A stretch of DNA of 64,000 nucleotides, taken from NCBI GenBank assembly GCA_964035575.1, contig OZ037869.1:558001-622000 (forward strand). The letters run 5' to 3'. The notes under the pieces were generated by a model. The model searched no databases, was not told the DNA's origin, and saw nothing but the letters and a program-made list of their open reading frames with translations. Position numbers and translations under genes: made by a program. The DNA comes from Rhynchopus sp. YZ270_cl-10. Lineage: Eukaryota > Euglenozoa > Diplonemea > Diplonemida > Diplonemidae. Shown here in pieces: positions 51,465-62,004 of this stretch. Positions within the stretch are counted from its first letter, which is position 1. Each line of letters begins with the position of its first letter.

Positions 51465-53103
51465 TCACTGCCTCGAGGCGAGGGTGCTGTTCAGGTGCTG
51501 CGCCACCAAACGGTGCCTTTCTGCCTCTTTGTCGGTTTCGCTTGGACCTCCGATTTGCGAGAAGTGTGCACCACCACCAGCTCCAGCACCTCCACCATAC
51601 TGGGGCGGCGACACTGCGTAAGCGGGGCCACTCATAGGGGGTGAGGTCATCATGTGTGCACCACCGCCACCACCACCACCCCCAATACCGCCAACACTTC
51701 CAGCACCACCCCCACTCAGCTGCTGGTTCAGGTGCTGCGAGATCAGCCGGTGACGTTCCTCCTCTCTGCGGGAGTCGATCTCTGCCTGGCGTGGGTCTAC
51801 CCCTGGAAGGCCCCCAGCATTAGACTGCGGCGGCGGCACTGCGGTGGGCTGCGAGTACCCACCGTGCTGCATCGGGGAGGCGTACATAGGAGACTGCGGC
51901 ACACCCACACCCACATGCGGGGACTGCGCTGCCCCAGACCCCAGCTGCCTCTGAAGGTGCTCTGAGATCTGTCTGTGCCGTTCCGCCTCCTGCTGCTGGT
52001 CCAGCTGGTTCTGATGCGGGTCGGTCCCAGGGAGGTCTGCACGGTTGCCACCAATCATCGGAGTAACCGGGCTGTTGTGTGGGTTGTGCACCACTGGGCT
52101 TCCTGGGAAGTTCACCGGTGAAGGCATGAAGTTGACTGGGGAGGGGTGCATCGGGGACGGTGCAGGGTGGTGTGCCACTGCATGCGGAGGGGTCTGCGCC
52201 CAGGTCCCGTGGGGCTGCTGGGGTGCGTCGTGTGAGAGCTGTTGGTTGAGGTGCTGGGCAATGAGGCGGTGGCGCTCCTGCTCACGCTGCGAGTCGATCT
52301 CGGCCTGCATGGGGTTGATACCGGGAAGACCCGGTGCGCCCACTGGAGCACCCATGATGCCACCCCTGAACGGCCCTGCCTCGTTCCCCTGAATCGGTGA
52401 ATGCTGCGAGGGGCTGGCGGGGCTCCCCGGGTACTGCTGCATCTTCGGGGTACCCGGGTATGCAGCGACAGGCGACCCACCCCCAAGCTGGCTGTTCAAA
52501 TGTTGCGCAATCTGGCGGTGTCTGTCCTGCTCACGTTGTGCCTCACCCATGCCACCAAACTGACCCGGGTGTCCTACGGGAAGGCCTGCCATTCCTGCGG
52601 TGCTTCTGCGAGGGGCTGGTATCAAACCTCTAAGGTCTTGTCCGTTTGAATCAGGCTGGAATGCGTAAAGCTGTAAAATATTGCATTTTTTGTTATCAAT
52701 TTTCTTGAAAAAAAATTTTAAAAAAAGATCTTTTGTGTGATCAAAACCGGGGGAATAAAAACAAAACAAACCTGTGCAAACGCGTGCAACTGGTCTTCGT
52801 TCACAAGATCTACCCACCTGCCTAATACTTCGTCGTATACTCGCACTTGCTCTATTGTCAAGGGCGCACCTCCTACCTCTGCTTGGAGAACACCGTGTAT
52901 CTGTTGGGGTGTGTTTTGTGGTAAGGGACGGGGTGCGTGGGGTGGGTGGGGTGGAGAGATGGAGGGGTGGAGAGAGGGGCGGGGGAGGCACGCCAGACAC
53001 GTACCCGATGAAAAAGCTCGTTTAAGGTTGGACGAGTGGGGAAGATTATCTCCAGGTTGTCCTTCTTGCCGTGCAACTCTGACCCACAATGCAGAGTGAA
53101 CAT
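51465..53103 (-). CDS. BILBO1-NTD-like protein with HLN repeats
   Basis: Exons 53103-53005, 52900-52772 and 52670-51465; 477 aa, all phase 0. Donors are GTACGT and GTTTGT instead of the usual GTATG. Residues 1-90 resemble the N-terminal domain of trypanosome BILBO1, the flagellar pocket collar protein: IIFPTRPTLNELF (BILBO1 LSFPSQPSISEL), then VYDEVLGRWVDLVNEDQL and LYAFQPDS (BILBO1 MYDEELNKWVDLIREDQL and LYVFQPPN). The rest has five copies of a unit QAEIDxxREEERHRLIxQHLNxQL separated by Pro/Gly/Met/Gln-rich linkers of 40-60 residues. There is no EF-hand and no long coiled coil, unlike BILBO1. It may be a cytoskeletal scaffold that multimerises through its repeats. Confidence 0.8.
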
Positions 53104-54013
53104 TTAATTGGCGGAGACCAGTTTCTTTTTCTTGGATGTTTGTTTTGTAGTGTCTCTCTGCCTCGTCGGGATGAGTAGGAGGGAGGGAGGGGGGAGGAGT
53201 GGCTGTAAAATTTCAAAACAAAAAAAAAAAATGACCTTTTTTTTTCTACCTTCAGCACCCTTTTTCGTGCCCTATCGCTTGTTGCATTTTTACTTACGTT
53301 GAAATGCTTTGTTTTCCGAGTCTGATTTTTTTTTGATTTTGGAAAACTAACATTGGAGTGTGGGGGATATCGGGACATATATAGGATCGGAGGAAGGTGG
53401 GGGTAGAAGAAAACCAAAAAAGAAAACGGGTATTTTTTTTTTTTTTTGAAAAGATGATGGCCCGTAAAGGGTGAGGTGTGGGGCACGAAACACATCGCTC
53501 AAAAAAAAAAAAAAAACTATAAAAAAAATATGGCTTTCTGTCTCAAATAGACGAAGTTTGGTTCACTCGTGTTTGCATTTTTTTTTCTCTTGAGTCCCCA
53601 ACACCTGTCGCATTCCCTCCTCCACCCCCCCTCACCACCATCCCAAAAAGAAAAAGAAAAATAAAGATTCTCAGGCAAGAGTGTTACCCTCTTATAACTT
53701 CCCTCTGATCCGTCGTTGGTTTGCTTTTTTTTTTTTCATAAATATTTGTTTTTCCGAAAAAAAGAAACTTCGGTATGATGCCTCAAAGTGACAGAAAAGA
53801 AAAGGTTGGTGAGATGATCCTAAGCCTGGCTTGGGCATCAGTAAAATGCAGAAAAGGGGGGTGTGGGGTTTGGGTTGTGGGCTAGAGTTTTTTTTTTTTT
53901 TTGTTGTTGTTGTTGTATTTTATTTTTGCTTTGCTTTTGTGGTGGTGTCGTTGTTGTTGTACTTTGACGTGAGAATCAGTGGGTGGCTGTGAACATGGTG
54001 TCGCGTTGGTTCA
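53104..54013. other. Spacer, one repeat
   Basis: T/A runs and a diverged family 3 copy at 53799-53845. No gene is seen in the 900 bp. Confidence 0.5.
53799..53845 (+). repeat. Family 3 repeat, diverged
   Basis: AAAGGTTGGTGAGATGATCC then TAAGCCTGGCTTGGGCATCAG. It keeps GATGATCCTAAGCCT and a GCTTGG half-stem. Confidence 0.58.
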
Positions 54014-54637
54014 TCAGAAGAGCGCCATGTCGTCGCACTCAGCGTCCTCCTCCTCAATGTCCTCAGCGGCCTTCTTGGGGCGGTCACCGTTGAGCTCAAG
54101 GGGCTCTCCCGCAATGGCCTTCTTCACCTGGTCGACGAAGTTCGTCTTCGAGACCGGGCAGGTCTGTGCGAACTGCTGGTGCCACACGATCTTTCCCTCC
54201 TTGTTAATCACGAAGGCGTGGTAGGTCGTCAGCTTTCCTCCGCACAGTGCGCGGTACATTCCGAAGGTCCTCTTCTGCTCATCCCAACCAACCTCCATCG
54301 TCAGGCGGTACGGCTTCCCTGTGTTCAGGTCCGTCACCTCACCCTTGCGGGTCTTCGCCAGGAACTTCTCCACGGTACCACGGTCGGGGTCGGTGCTGAG
54401 TGCCAGAACCTGCACGGCGTCGCCAAGGGCCTCAGTCATCTCCGACATCTCCTCGTTCACAATGTACGCACCCTTCTCGAACTTGCACATGAAGTACACC
54501 ACGTTCACCTTACCCGGGTGCAGGTCAATGCGCTTCAGCCCGTTCGACGGGTAGTCAATCACGTCTCCAAGCTCCGTCGCCGGGGCGTACACGTTCATGC
54601 ACGAGTCGTCATCGTAGGTCTTGTACTCGTCAGACAT
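54014..54637 (-). CDS. Peroxiredoxin-like thioredoxin-fold protein
   Basis: 207 aa, intronless, start MSDEYKTYDDDSCMNV. The fold order matches AhpC/TSA peroxiredoxins: LHPGKVNVVYFMCKFEKGAY (first strand and active helix), VQVLALSTDPDRGTVEKFLA, then AFVINKEGKIVWHQQF. The usual PxxxTxxC active site is missing: the place of the peroxidatic Cys appears to be Tyr/Ile, while a Cys stands nearby in FMCKFE and another in QTCPVSKTN. So it may be a modified redox enzyme or a non-catalytic relative. The C-terminus is acidic. Very strong C/G third-position bias and a compact gene suggest high expression. Confidence 0.75.
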   Translation of the reverse strand: MSDEYKTYDDDSCMNVYAPATELGDVIDYPSNGLKRIDLHPGKVNVVYFMCKFEKGAYIVNEEMSEMTEALGDAVQVLALSTDPDRGTVEKFLAKTRKGEVTDLNTGKPYRLTMEVGWDEQKRTFGMYRALCGGKLTTYHAFVINKEGKIVWHQQFAQTCPVSKTNFVDQVKKAIAGEPLELNGDRPKKAAEDIEEEDAECDDMALF

Positions 54638-54787
54638 TTTGTTTTAGCTTTTTTTTGTTGTGTTGATAACTCTGCAGGATCTTTGGTAAAACAAATACCC
54701 CTCAAAAAACAATTTAAAATGATACATCCCCTCCCCTTCTTTAACTCTACAATACATATAAATCTACTCCCCCCACACACACACACC

Positions 54788-55594
54788 CTACAACATCCGC
54801 CTCGCTGGCGACGTTCGCCTCACAGGATTGCCGCTCTGCCGCAACCTCATCTGCTCCGCCTCGAGGAAGAGCACCTTCTCCCTTAGCGCGGCGTTCTCCT
54901 TGTCAGCATACTGCGCAGCGAGCGACGCGGCAGACCTTGAGTCTAGGTGTGGTAAGGGGGCTTCAGGCCCGCCACGCTGCGCCGCAGTCTCCCACGCACG
55001 CCGTGGGGATGTTGCTATCGGCATACCATCACCACGCACCTCCGGGCTGGCCCCCCTCTTCAATGCTGCACCCGACACCGTCTGCCTCACCTCAACCAAC
55101 AACGCGCCCATATTCTGATGCAGTTGCAACAGCGCTTCTCGTCCAGCCTCCAGTGGAGGACGTTGTAAGGGCTGAGGATCGGACGGTGTGGTGAGGGAGT
55201 AGTCCATTAGGAGGAGTGTTTCCGCGGAGAGGCCGGAGTCACGCATGGCGGAGAGGAACCGTATGCATTGGGTGTCCATACGGCGGAGCTGGTGGGTGAA
55301 GGCGGCGGCTTGCTCTTCGACCTGGCGGAGTTTTTGTTTTGCGGCAGCGGTTTCGTTGCGGGCGTCGTCGCGTTCGGCAACTGCACGCTCCTTCCGCGCA
55401 GACATTGTCTTCAGCGCGGCCCTCTCCTTCTCCAAATCTTGCGCCATAAACTCCCTCTCCCTCCTCGTATCCTCTACAGTATGCGTACCACGGCTCAGCC
55501 ACCTCCGCAGTTCTGCATTCTCCTGCTTCAATGCACGGATCTGCACGTCATCTGCATATTCTTGGTATGCCGCAGTAGGCAATGGTGTTGCCAT
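54788..55594 (-). CDS. Coiled-coil protein, unknown
   Basis: 268 aa from the ATG at 55594 (MATPLPTAAYQEYADDVQ). Residues 15-115 are a continuous coiled coil (IRALKQENAELRRWLS; MAQDLEKERAALKTMSARKE; AAAKQKLRQVEEQAAAF). A second coil at about 225-255 (ENAALREKVLFLEAEQMRLR) precedes a basic tail (RRTSPARRML). The middle is disordered. Cytoskeletal or centrosomal proteins look like this, but nothing more specific is visible. It lies 150 bp from the peroxiredoxin-like gene. Confidence 0.65.
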   Translation of the reverse strand: MATPLPTAAYQEYADDVQIRALKQENAELRRWLSRGTHTVEDTRREREFMAQDLEKERAALKTMSARKERAVAERDDARNETAAAKQKLRQVEEQAAAFTHQLRRMDTQCIRFLSAMRDSGLSAETLLLMDYSLTTPSDPQPLQRPPLEAGREALLQLHQNMGALLVEVRQTVSGAALKRGASPEVRGDGMPIATSPRRAWETAAQRGGPEAPLPHLDSRSAASLAAQYADKENAALREKVLFLEAEQMRLRQSGNPVRRTSPARRML

Positions 55595-56567
55595 TTTATC
55601 AGTGTAATTCTCTTCCTGATAATTATTTGAAATCAACCCAAAAAAAATTGATGCAATCTAACCAAGAAAAAAATAGTATTTCAACGCAATCAACAAATTG
55701 ATAGCGTAGGAGGGATCAAAAATTATGTGGTATTTTTCAAAAAAAGAAAAATTAAAAAACAGCATGAAAGAGGAAGGGGAGGAGGGGTTCTTTTGAACTA
55801 AAAAAACTACTGCAAAACGAAAGAGGAGGGTTCTCTTACAGCGTAGAAGGGGGTGTGAACAAAAAGGGAGCCACATATATCTATGCACTGTGTTCCCTTC
55901 GGGATGAGGCTGGTGGACCTCGCTACTGCGACGCAGTGCGCTTTTTTTTTGTTTTGTTTTTTTTTGGGTGTGGGGGACGTCGTGAGAAACTATTGGTGCA
56001 CACTGACGTACCCCACTTATGAAGAAACCTTGGTTGGCTACAGCTAGACTCCCAAAGATGATCTCCACTATGCCAAACGTGGTGTAAGGTAGTGTGTAGT
56101 GGCAGTGACCCCGATACAAAACAAAAAAAAAAAAAAAAACAAAAAAAAAAGGGTATTTGTGGGTATCACATCAACGCATCAGGCCAGAAGATGTGTCTTC
56201 ATCAGAAGGCATCTTCAAAAGGTTACACAGTGCACTGCTCACGACACAACGGAGGCGTCTCAATAGTTAGTCTTTTTGTTTCGCTGATTTTTGGGCCTTT
56301 TGTTCTCTTTCGGTGTGCCTGGACAGACCACGCCGGACCCCTTTATATTTGCCTGTCTGTGCTCCTGTGGGTATAAAGGGGACATTCCATTTTGTTCATA
56401 TAAGACAACAGAGTTCACTTACCACTGTAATGCACCCTGTTTTCATCACAACTATGAGGGTAGGGGGTAGGGGGGTAAATGCATGGACTGTTGTGTGCCT
56501 CAGTAATGTTTAAATGCGATGATGTGAGGGTGTTAGCTGAGGCTAAGGCTTTCCGCTGCCTCTGAAC
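55595..56567. other. Spacer with structured but unclassified DNA
   Basis: A segment at 55884-55942 begins GCACTG and ends CAGTGC, so it can fold. At about 56040-56080 CTAGACTCCCAAAGATGATC TCCACTATG is a worn family 4 copy. The rest is A/T-run DNA. A possible last exon of the helicase gene lies between about 56420 and 56570. Confidence 0.4.
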
Positions 56568-58403
56568 TTAAGAACTTTGCACTTTTTTTTTTTTTTTGAG
56601 ATGAAACCATACCTGAACGTCGCGTAGGGGCATCGTCTCGCCGCATTCACACTGAACTATGGTAATGTCCCTGGAGTGCACTGTGAAGTCCTCAAGAGAC
56701 ATGGTTATCTTATCGACGGGGGAGTAGCGGAAGTGACGTACACAGTATCGCATCTTTTCGACTGCCGACGCCAAGGGTACGAACGAATCTTCAGCAGACA
56801 TTGGACAAACGCCGCCAAGCTCTGTGCTGCAAATAGGACACAGTGCACGATCTAGAGCCTCTGGAGAGGCTAACGATATGTGAAACACTGCAGAAGGCTG
56901 ATACACGAACGACTCTCTACTCTGGTCAAGGGTCGACAACGACCCTTTGATGTTCACCTTTCGCAGGGACGGTGCATGCGCAAGCGAGGCATACAGCGAA
57001 CGCAGACCCCCGGATTCTGCAAGCAACTCCGTGTCAATGATGACAGTTGGACATTCATTTGCCTTTGCATATCCGTTCACGAACGCGCTGTTGTAGATGT
57101 CGGCTGCCTGCCGTACCTTGGCATGAGACATTGGTAGGAACGTAAAAGTCTGAAACGGAGTGACACCTGGTTTCTCAACGAAATCAGGAACATTGCGCGA
57201 GAAGGATCCTAGGGTGATGGGTGTGACCTTTACCTGCGCACCATTCGCTGCCTTCACAATGACACCGTCCTCTTCGAACGAAGTGACTATGGCCCTGCAC
57301 CCCGCGTACACCTTCGATGCATCGTCACCTTTGATGGGGACACCGACGCTGACCTCTTCCCCCAGCGCAAAGACCTGCTGCACGGTTTGGTTCCACCATG
57401 GGTTGCACTTCGCATCCCCTAGGGAGTCCAGCTTTCTCATGAGTGTTGATCTCAGCTTGCGTTGCAGCGTATGCCCATAGCCTCCCGGGTACGTGGCCTT
57501 CGTAGTGGTTGCGATGTATTCCTGCAGCTGCTCAGGCGGTTTGTAGAACGACTTGAACGCTGAGAATCGGTATTTTGGCTTAGGTCCCCGCCGTGTCACG
57601 GCGTCCTCATTCCTACCAAGTTCCGCCACATCTGGCGTCACGACGACCCTGCCGTGCAATGGATCTTCGTACTCCTCGGGTATCGCATCGTCAAAAGCGA
57701 TACTCATGAAGTTGTGTGGGTCCTTCACGTCTATTTCACGTCCCGCCAGCCTCGCCAGGTCTTCTGCAGTAAGCTCTCCGAGCCGCGCCCTTTTCAAGAG
57801 GTCCCCAAACTCTGGTTCGTGGACGAAGCTTCGCCCGCCGCCGTCAGCACCTTCGAGCTCGACTTGGAGTGGGAAGGTGGCGTCCCAGAGCGGGTCTTCG
57901 AAGGGGTAGTTCTTGCCCATATCGTTCAGGCCTCTCTCAGCTGCGGGGAAGTCTCCTGCGCAGATGATCCTTAGGTGTCCGAAGGGCTTTCCTGCGTCGT
58001 CTAGCAGAGCGGACGCGGCCTTGCGGAGTGCCACCCACTCGGCGTACTCAAGCTGCTCCACGTCGTCGATGATGAGCGTATGCAGGTTCATCACATCCGA
58101 CATCGCGACATACTTTTTGAGCCCCTCCGGCGGGTCCTCCTCATACTGCCCTGTCCAGGTGCCCCAAAGATTCATAACATCCCGAATGCTGGCCTCCCAG
58201 CCCAGGGATTGGTTGTACACCGCCCCAGCCGTGACGAGCTTAACGCGCTCCGGCGTGGACTGCGTCTTCAGGTATTTGTAGATTTGGAGAAGCGTCTCGG
58301 TTTTCCCTGTACCCACACCACCCCCAATGAAGACGTTACCTTCTTTTTCTAATGCTATCTTCTGGTTTGTGGTGAGCAATGATATGTCGATAGGCGCTCG
58401 CAT
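56568..58403 (-). CDS. PIF1-like SF1 helicase
   Basis: The main exon runs from 58403 (MRAPIDISLLTTNQKIALEK) to a GTATGG donor at 56612 (597 codons); reading through gives a stop at 56568. An in-frame ATG at 58586 exists, but a pyrimidine-rich CTTCAG acceptor near 58439 argues that the region upstream is an intron. Walker A is GGGVGTGKT (residues about 28-36), motif II is LIIDDVEQL, motif III GDFPAAERG, and a late GVPIKGDDASKVYAGCRA part corresponds to the PIF1/RecD-like 2B region. The last coded residues, QCECGETMPLRDVQ, look like the start of a TRAF-type zinc finger cut by the donor, so one or more further exons to the left are likely. PIF1 helicases act on telomeres, G-quadruplexes and mitochondrial DNA; kinetoplastids have many. 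Confidence 0.75.
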   Translation of the reverse strand: MRAPIDISLLTTNQKIALEKEGNVFIGGGVGTGKTETLLQIYKYLKTQSTPERVKLVTAGAVYNQSLGWEASIRDVMNLWGTWTGQYEEDPPEGLKKYVAMSDVMNLHTLIIDDVEQLEYAEWVALRKAASALLDDAGKPFGHLRIICAGDFPAAERGLNDMGKNYPFEDPLWDATFPLQVELEGADGGGRSFVHEPEFGDLLKRARLGELTAEDLARLAGREIDVKDPHNFMSIAFDDAIPEEYEDPLHGRVVVTPDVAELGRNEDAVTRRGPKPKYRFSAFKSFYKPPEQLQEYIATTTKATYPGGYGHTLQRKLRSTLMRKLDSLGDAKCNPWWNQTVQQVFALGEEVSVGVPIKGDDASKVYAGCRAIVTSFEEDGVIVKAANGAQVKVTPITLGSFSRNVPDFVEKPGVTPFQTFTFLPMSHAKVRQAADIYNSAFVNGYAKANECPTVIIDTELLAESGGLRSLYASLAHAPSLRKVNIKGSLSTLDQSRESFVYQPSAVFHISLASPEALDRALCPICSTELGGVCPMSAEDSFVPLASAVEKMRYCVRHFRYSPVDKITMSLEDFTVHSRDITIVQCECGETMPLRDVQVWFHLKKKKKVQSS

Positions 58404-59731
58404 CTTGCTCTCAACACGCGTTTCGAACTCGCTCTGAAGGGTGGAAAGGGGTGGAGAGGGGTGGAGGAGGAAGAAAGGGCGAGGGGAAGGGGAATATATA
58501 GAACAGCGAATTTTGTAGGCAAAAAAATTCGCTGGAAAAAAAAAATCTTTCTTCGCATTTTCCGAAGAAGATTCTTCGCACGCCATGTATGCCTAAGGGG
58601 GGGGAAAGAGCTTCTTGCATACCCCTGGACACGTAATTGCATTATTGTAAGTACTTCTCCTGAACGCAGGGCACGTGGTCCGCACGATGCGCAGCATCCT
58701 TCGTCTGCTCCGTCCAAGACAGTCCCCCTTTTATATGGTGTATGAGGGTGGGGGAGAGGGGATCCTGTAGATCGCCTGTGTGTTGTTGTTGTTGTTGTTG
58801 GGTTTTTTATGCGACAGAAAATCTGGGGCCGTTGCTGTGTAACGCAAACGGTGTTAGCGGTCTGGATACTGTAGAATATCACTATGAAGAGGGATAAATT
58901 AGGTCCTGTTTCTGCTTTTTTTCATAAATTTACATTTTTTTTTTGGGGGGGGATCAAATGTGTTATGCTGGGTGTCAATTTGGTAGCCTGGAACACCGTC
59001 AACAGATTTATGTTTTTTTAGCCTCGGTTGTCACGAAAACTCTGAAACCAACTTAGAAAAAGTGCACAAAGAAACCTGCACAAATGCAAGAGTGAGGTTC
59101 AAAAGGGAAGACGAGACACTAAGGTGTTGAAACTGTTTCGGAGGACCAGGTGTGGAATACGTTACTTCGTGTCAGGCTGACTGAATGCACTACGACATGT
59201 CGCCACTGAAGGCGACACCTCACCCCAGGGGGTGTGGCAACTTGTCTTATGCAAGAAGACAACCCATCACGAGGAATGCGTAAACAGCACACATACCAAA
59301 ATTTGAAAGAAAAAGAAAAAGAAAATACAGTAGTCCAAAAAGCATTGGAAGGGTGAAACCCACTACGTAGGTTTTTGAAATACCAAAATTCACAAGTTTG
59401 TACCCCCCAATGCTTTATTGAACACTGTAACAAAAAAAAAGTACGGATCTTTCCACAAAAAAAAAAGACACGCCACACATAGGTTTCACGTTGCATGCAC
59501 ACTGTATTATCGTCTTGTAGCTGCTGTATATGAATGAGATATACAACACAATACAGTAGTGAAGAAAGGGGTATACGAAAGAAAAATTAAACACTCGAAT
59601 AAAAGTAAACAAGGGGGGGGGACGATCGAAAAAGAGGGCAGGGGGGAAAATGTAAAGTATTATTCAGACAAACAAACGCAAACGAAAAAACGGGGTTTCT
59701 CGAATGAGTTCATTCAGCTTGCTGTGGTTAC
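58404..59731. other. Spacer, possible 5' exon of the helicase gene
   Basis: A short minus-strand stretch near 58620-58700 (ending CCAGGGGTATGC, a donor-like site) could be a 5' untranslated exon of the helicase gene. The hairpin GTCGCC/GGCGAC at about 59200 is unclassified. No repeat family or gene is otherwise seen. Confidence 0.4.
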
Positions 59732-61384
59732 CTAGTTCCTGGCGTTGGCGCAGGCCGTCTTGACGGCCGAAACCATGAGGGGGAAGTTCGGTGTTCCGAG
59801 TCCGGTGGATGCGTCCCATCCCTTGATGGCCTCCCATCCCTCGGTGTTCTTGCCAATGGCGTTGGTGCCCTTGGTCACGTCACGGAAGATCTGGGGGTTC
59901 TGGTAGAAGAGCGGGTTGGCAAACCCGAGGGTCTTCCCGGACTCAGCAAGGCAGACCTCGTTCAGCAGGGTCACAATGCCTCCGAAGGTTGGGGACGACG
60001 CAGAGGTGCCGCCGACAGCCTCGACAAGTCCGTGCCAGAGCACCGTGAAGGACTGGCCAAGGGTCGACACGTCAGGGGATCCACGGCCGCTGGTGGCGTA
60101 GGACAGCTTCGGGAGCGTCACGGTGTTCAGGTAGGACGCGATGTCGTCCGTCTGGTAGGTCGGGGCGTCAAAGTCGTAGGAGAACCCTCCGCCCGATCCG
60201 AACTGTGTGGTGGCCTCCTCAGCGCCAGACTTGCCCTCCGCGAACCAGGTCGACCCAACAGCCACGCAGTACGGGATGGATGCGGGGTACGACGGGCTCA
60301 GCTTGCCCGCGTTGATACCCTGGCGGGTGGAGTGACCACTGCCGTCGTCTCCGCTCGAGATCATGACGGTGATACCAAGGGCAGCCAGCTTCTGCACGTC
60401 CACGCTGAAACGCGCAATCAGCGATGTCTCGCAGAAGTCGATCTTCTGGGATCCGTAGCTGATGCTGATCACAGACGGGTGCTCGGCCTCCGAGGACACG
60501 TTTCCGGCAAACTCAATCAGGTCTGCGCAGAAGTCGGTTCCGGGGTACGAGTACACCCACGTCGGGGCACCGCCAATCGGCACAATGTACTCGGTGTCAA
60601 GCATCGACTCCACGCCGGGCAGGACCTGGTTGTCCTTTCCGATGTACTTTGCGATCTTGCAGTCGGCACCGCCGTCGTACTTCGTGCAGAAGTTCGCGAG
60701 GTCCTCGTCACGCACGTACTGTCCCTGGAACTGCGCAATCGCCTGGATGTTCGACTTGCCGCTGGCAGGCACAGCAGAGATGTTGTAGGTGTTACGCAGG
60801 AACGGGGGGGTCACGTCTCCGGCAATCTTCACGTTCTCCTTCACGAGCGGTGCGGACACGGGGTTAAGAGGGAACCCGTGGAATCCGGAGAAGGTCTCGA
60901 CAACGGCAGCGACCTCTGCGGGCAGGCGTACTCCGCCGGTTGCGCGCGCAATCCTCTGCCCAGTCGTGTGCTCAAAGGTCTCAAACGCAGACTGCGACAT
61001 GTGCGACAGCTGCTCCAGGGTCGCCTCAATCCTGATGTGGTCACCGTGCGGGTGCTCCACCACAGTGCGGATGCCGTGCTCGGCCAGCCACTTCTTCACC
61101 ACAGCCGTGTTCTCCGCCGACGGGCGCACCATGTTTCCGACCTGCTCGTAGGACGGGTACTGCAGGTAGTTCGCGCTCTTCGGGTTCGAGACGTCGTCCA
61201 CAAGCTGCTGCAGGGCCTTGGGGTTCGCACGCTTCATCCCAATCACAACGTTGTCGTAGACCTGGTTCGTGTCCAGGTCAGCGTCCACCTTGCTCCATCC
61301 GAGCGGGGTGTTGATGGTGGTGTGCACCTTCACCAGCTCTGCCGATGAAAGTGCCGCCAGCACGGCAAGGCACAAAACACGCAT
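59732..61384 (-). CDS. Sedolisin (S53) serine peptidase, TPP1-like
   Basis: 550 aa, intronless, with signal peptide MRVLCLAVLAALSSAELV. Residues about 20-190 are the S53 activation propeptide (pro-kumamolisin fold). The catalytic domain has the Glu-xxx-Asp pair in GVESMLDTEY (near residue 265), the oxyanion-hole Asp in MISSGDDGSG and the nucleophile in GGTSASSPTFGG near residue 480. SYGSQ and the C-terminal Ca2+-site region NEGWEAIKGWDASTGLGTPN are both family marks. It should be an acid lysosomal or secreted tripeptidyl or endo-peptidase made as a zymogen. Strong C/G codon bias suggests high expression. Confidence 0.95.
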   Translation of the reverse strand: MRVLCLAVLAALSSAELVKVHTTINTPLGWSKVDADLDTNQVYDNVVIGMKRANPKALQQLVDDVSNPKSANYLQYPSYEQVGNMVRPSAENTAVVKKWLAEHGIRTVVEHPHGDHIRIEATLEQLSHMSQSAFETFEHTTGQRIARATGGVRLPAEVAAVVETFSGFHGFPLNPVSAPLVKENVKIAGDVTPPFLRNTYNISAVPASGKSNIQAIAQFQGQYVRDEDLANFCTKYDGGADCKIAKYIGKDNQVLPGVESMLDTEYIVPIGGAPTWVYSYPGTDFCADLIEFAGNVSSEAEHPSVISISYGSQKIDFCETSLIARFSVDVQKLAALGITVMISSGDDGSGHSTRQGINAGKLSPSYPASIPYCVAVGSTWFAEGKSGAEEATTQFGSGGGFSYDFDAPTYQTDDIASYLNTVTLPKLSYATSGRGSPDVSTLGQSFTVLWHGLVEAVGGTSASSPTFGGIVTLLNEVCLAESGKTLGFANPLFYQNPQIFRDVTKGTNAIGKNTEGWEAIKGWDASTGLGTPNFPLMVSAVKTACANARN

Positions 61385-61618
61385 TGTTATATCCTCAAGT
61401 CCTGTTATGGATGTGGTGGTATGGGTGATGCAGGGTGGCTTCCGACACGATGATTTAGTTTTAAAAAAAGACGTCTATTTTATTCTATCATCATTTTTAT
61501 TCTAATCTAAACTCAAGAAGGCTCAAGCATTTGAAAGAAACGAAAGCAAAATCAGCAAAATCAAGCTAAAAAAGGGGGAATTGTGTGAGATAATATGCCG
61601 CATAACCGCCTTAAAAAA

Positions 61619-61680
61619 GGGTTACGTTGATGGCGCATAAATCTGCGGCTTATCGAACCACAGTGTTGTACTTCAAAGCT
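61619..61680 (+). repeat. Family 1 repeat, worn
   Basis: GGTTACGTTGATGGCGCATA then AATCTGCGGCTTATCGAACC ACAGTGTTGTACTTC. It keeps the CGGCTTATCGAACCAC hairpin core and the closing ACTTC. Confidence 0.6.
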
Positions 61681-62004
61681 GCGTGCAGGAAAATCGTATA
61701 CAAGGAACCAAAGAGAAACCTTGAAAGACGAAAAACACTGCACGTGCACACACATCTACAACAATAACAAAAAAAAGTAGGAAAAACTCAAAAGATAAAC
61801 GAATCTCACTGTCGGCACATATCTCAAGAAGTTTTTATCCCACTCTTTCGGGTGGCAATTGGAAAGGGGGTTGGTGAGGGATCTACAAAAAGGAAGTAAT
61901 AAAAGAGGGGAAAAAGGGGGATGAATGCGCCGGGACATTGTCTTTGAGAGGATCTATTGTAGGAAGAAATCCTCATATGTCAACTCAATCTCCCTTTAAA
62001 AAAG

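Noticed and set aside
55658-56119. 153-codon minus-strand frame in the spacer
   Set aside because: It has no ATG start, its composition follows T-runs of the spacer, and it crosses a worn family 4 copy.
58411-58882. N-terminal extension of the helicase beyond 58403
   Set aside because: The region contains a pyrimidine tract and CAG acceptor and encodes low-complexity Pro/Ser residues, so it is more likely an intron and 5' UTR.
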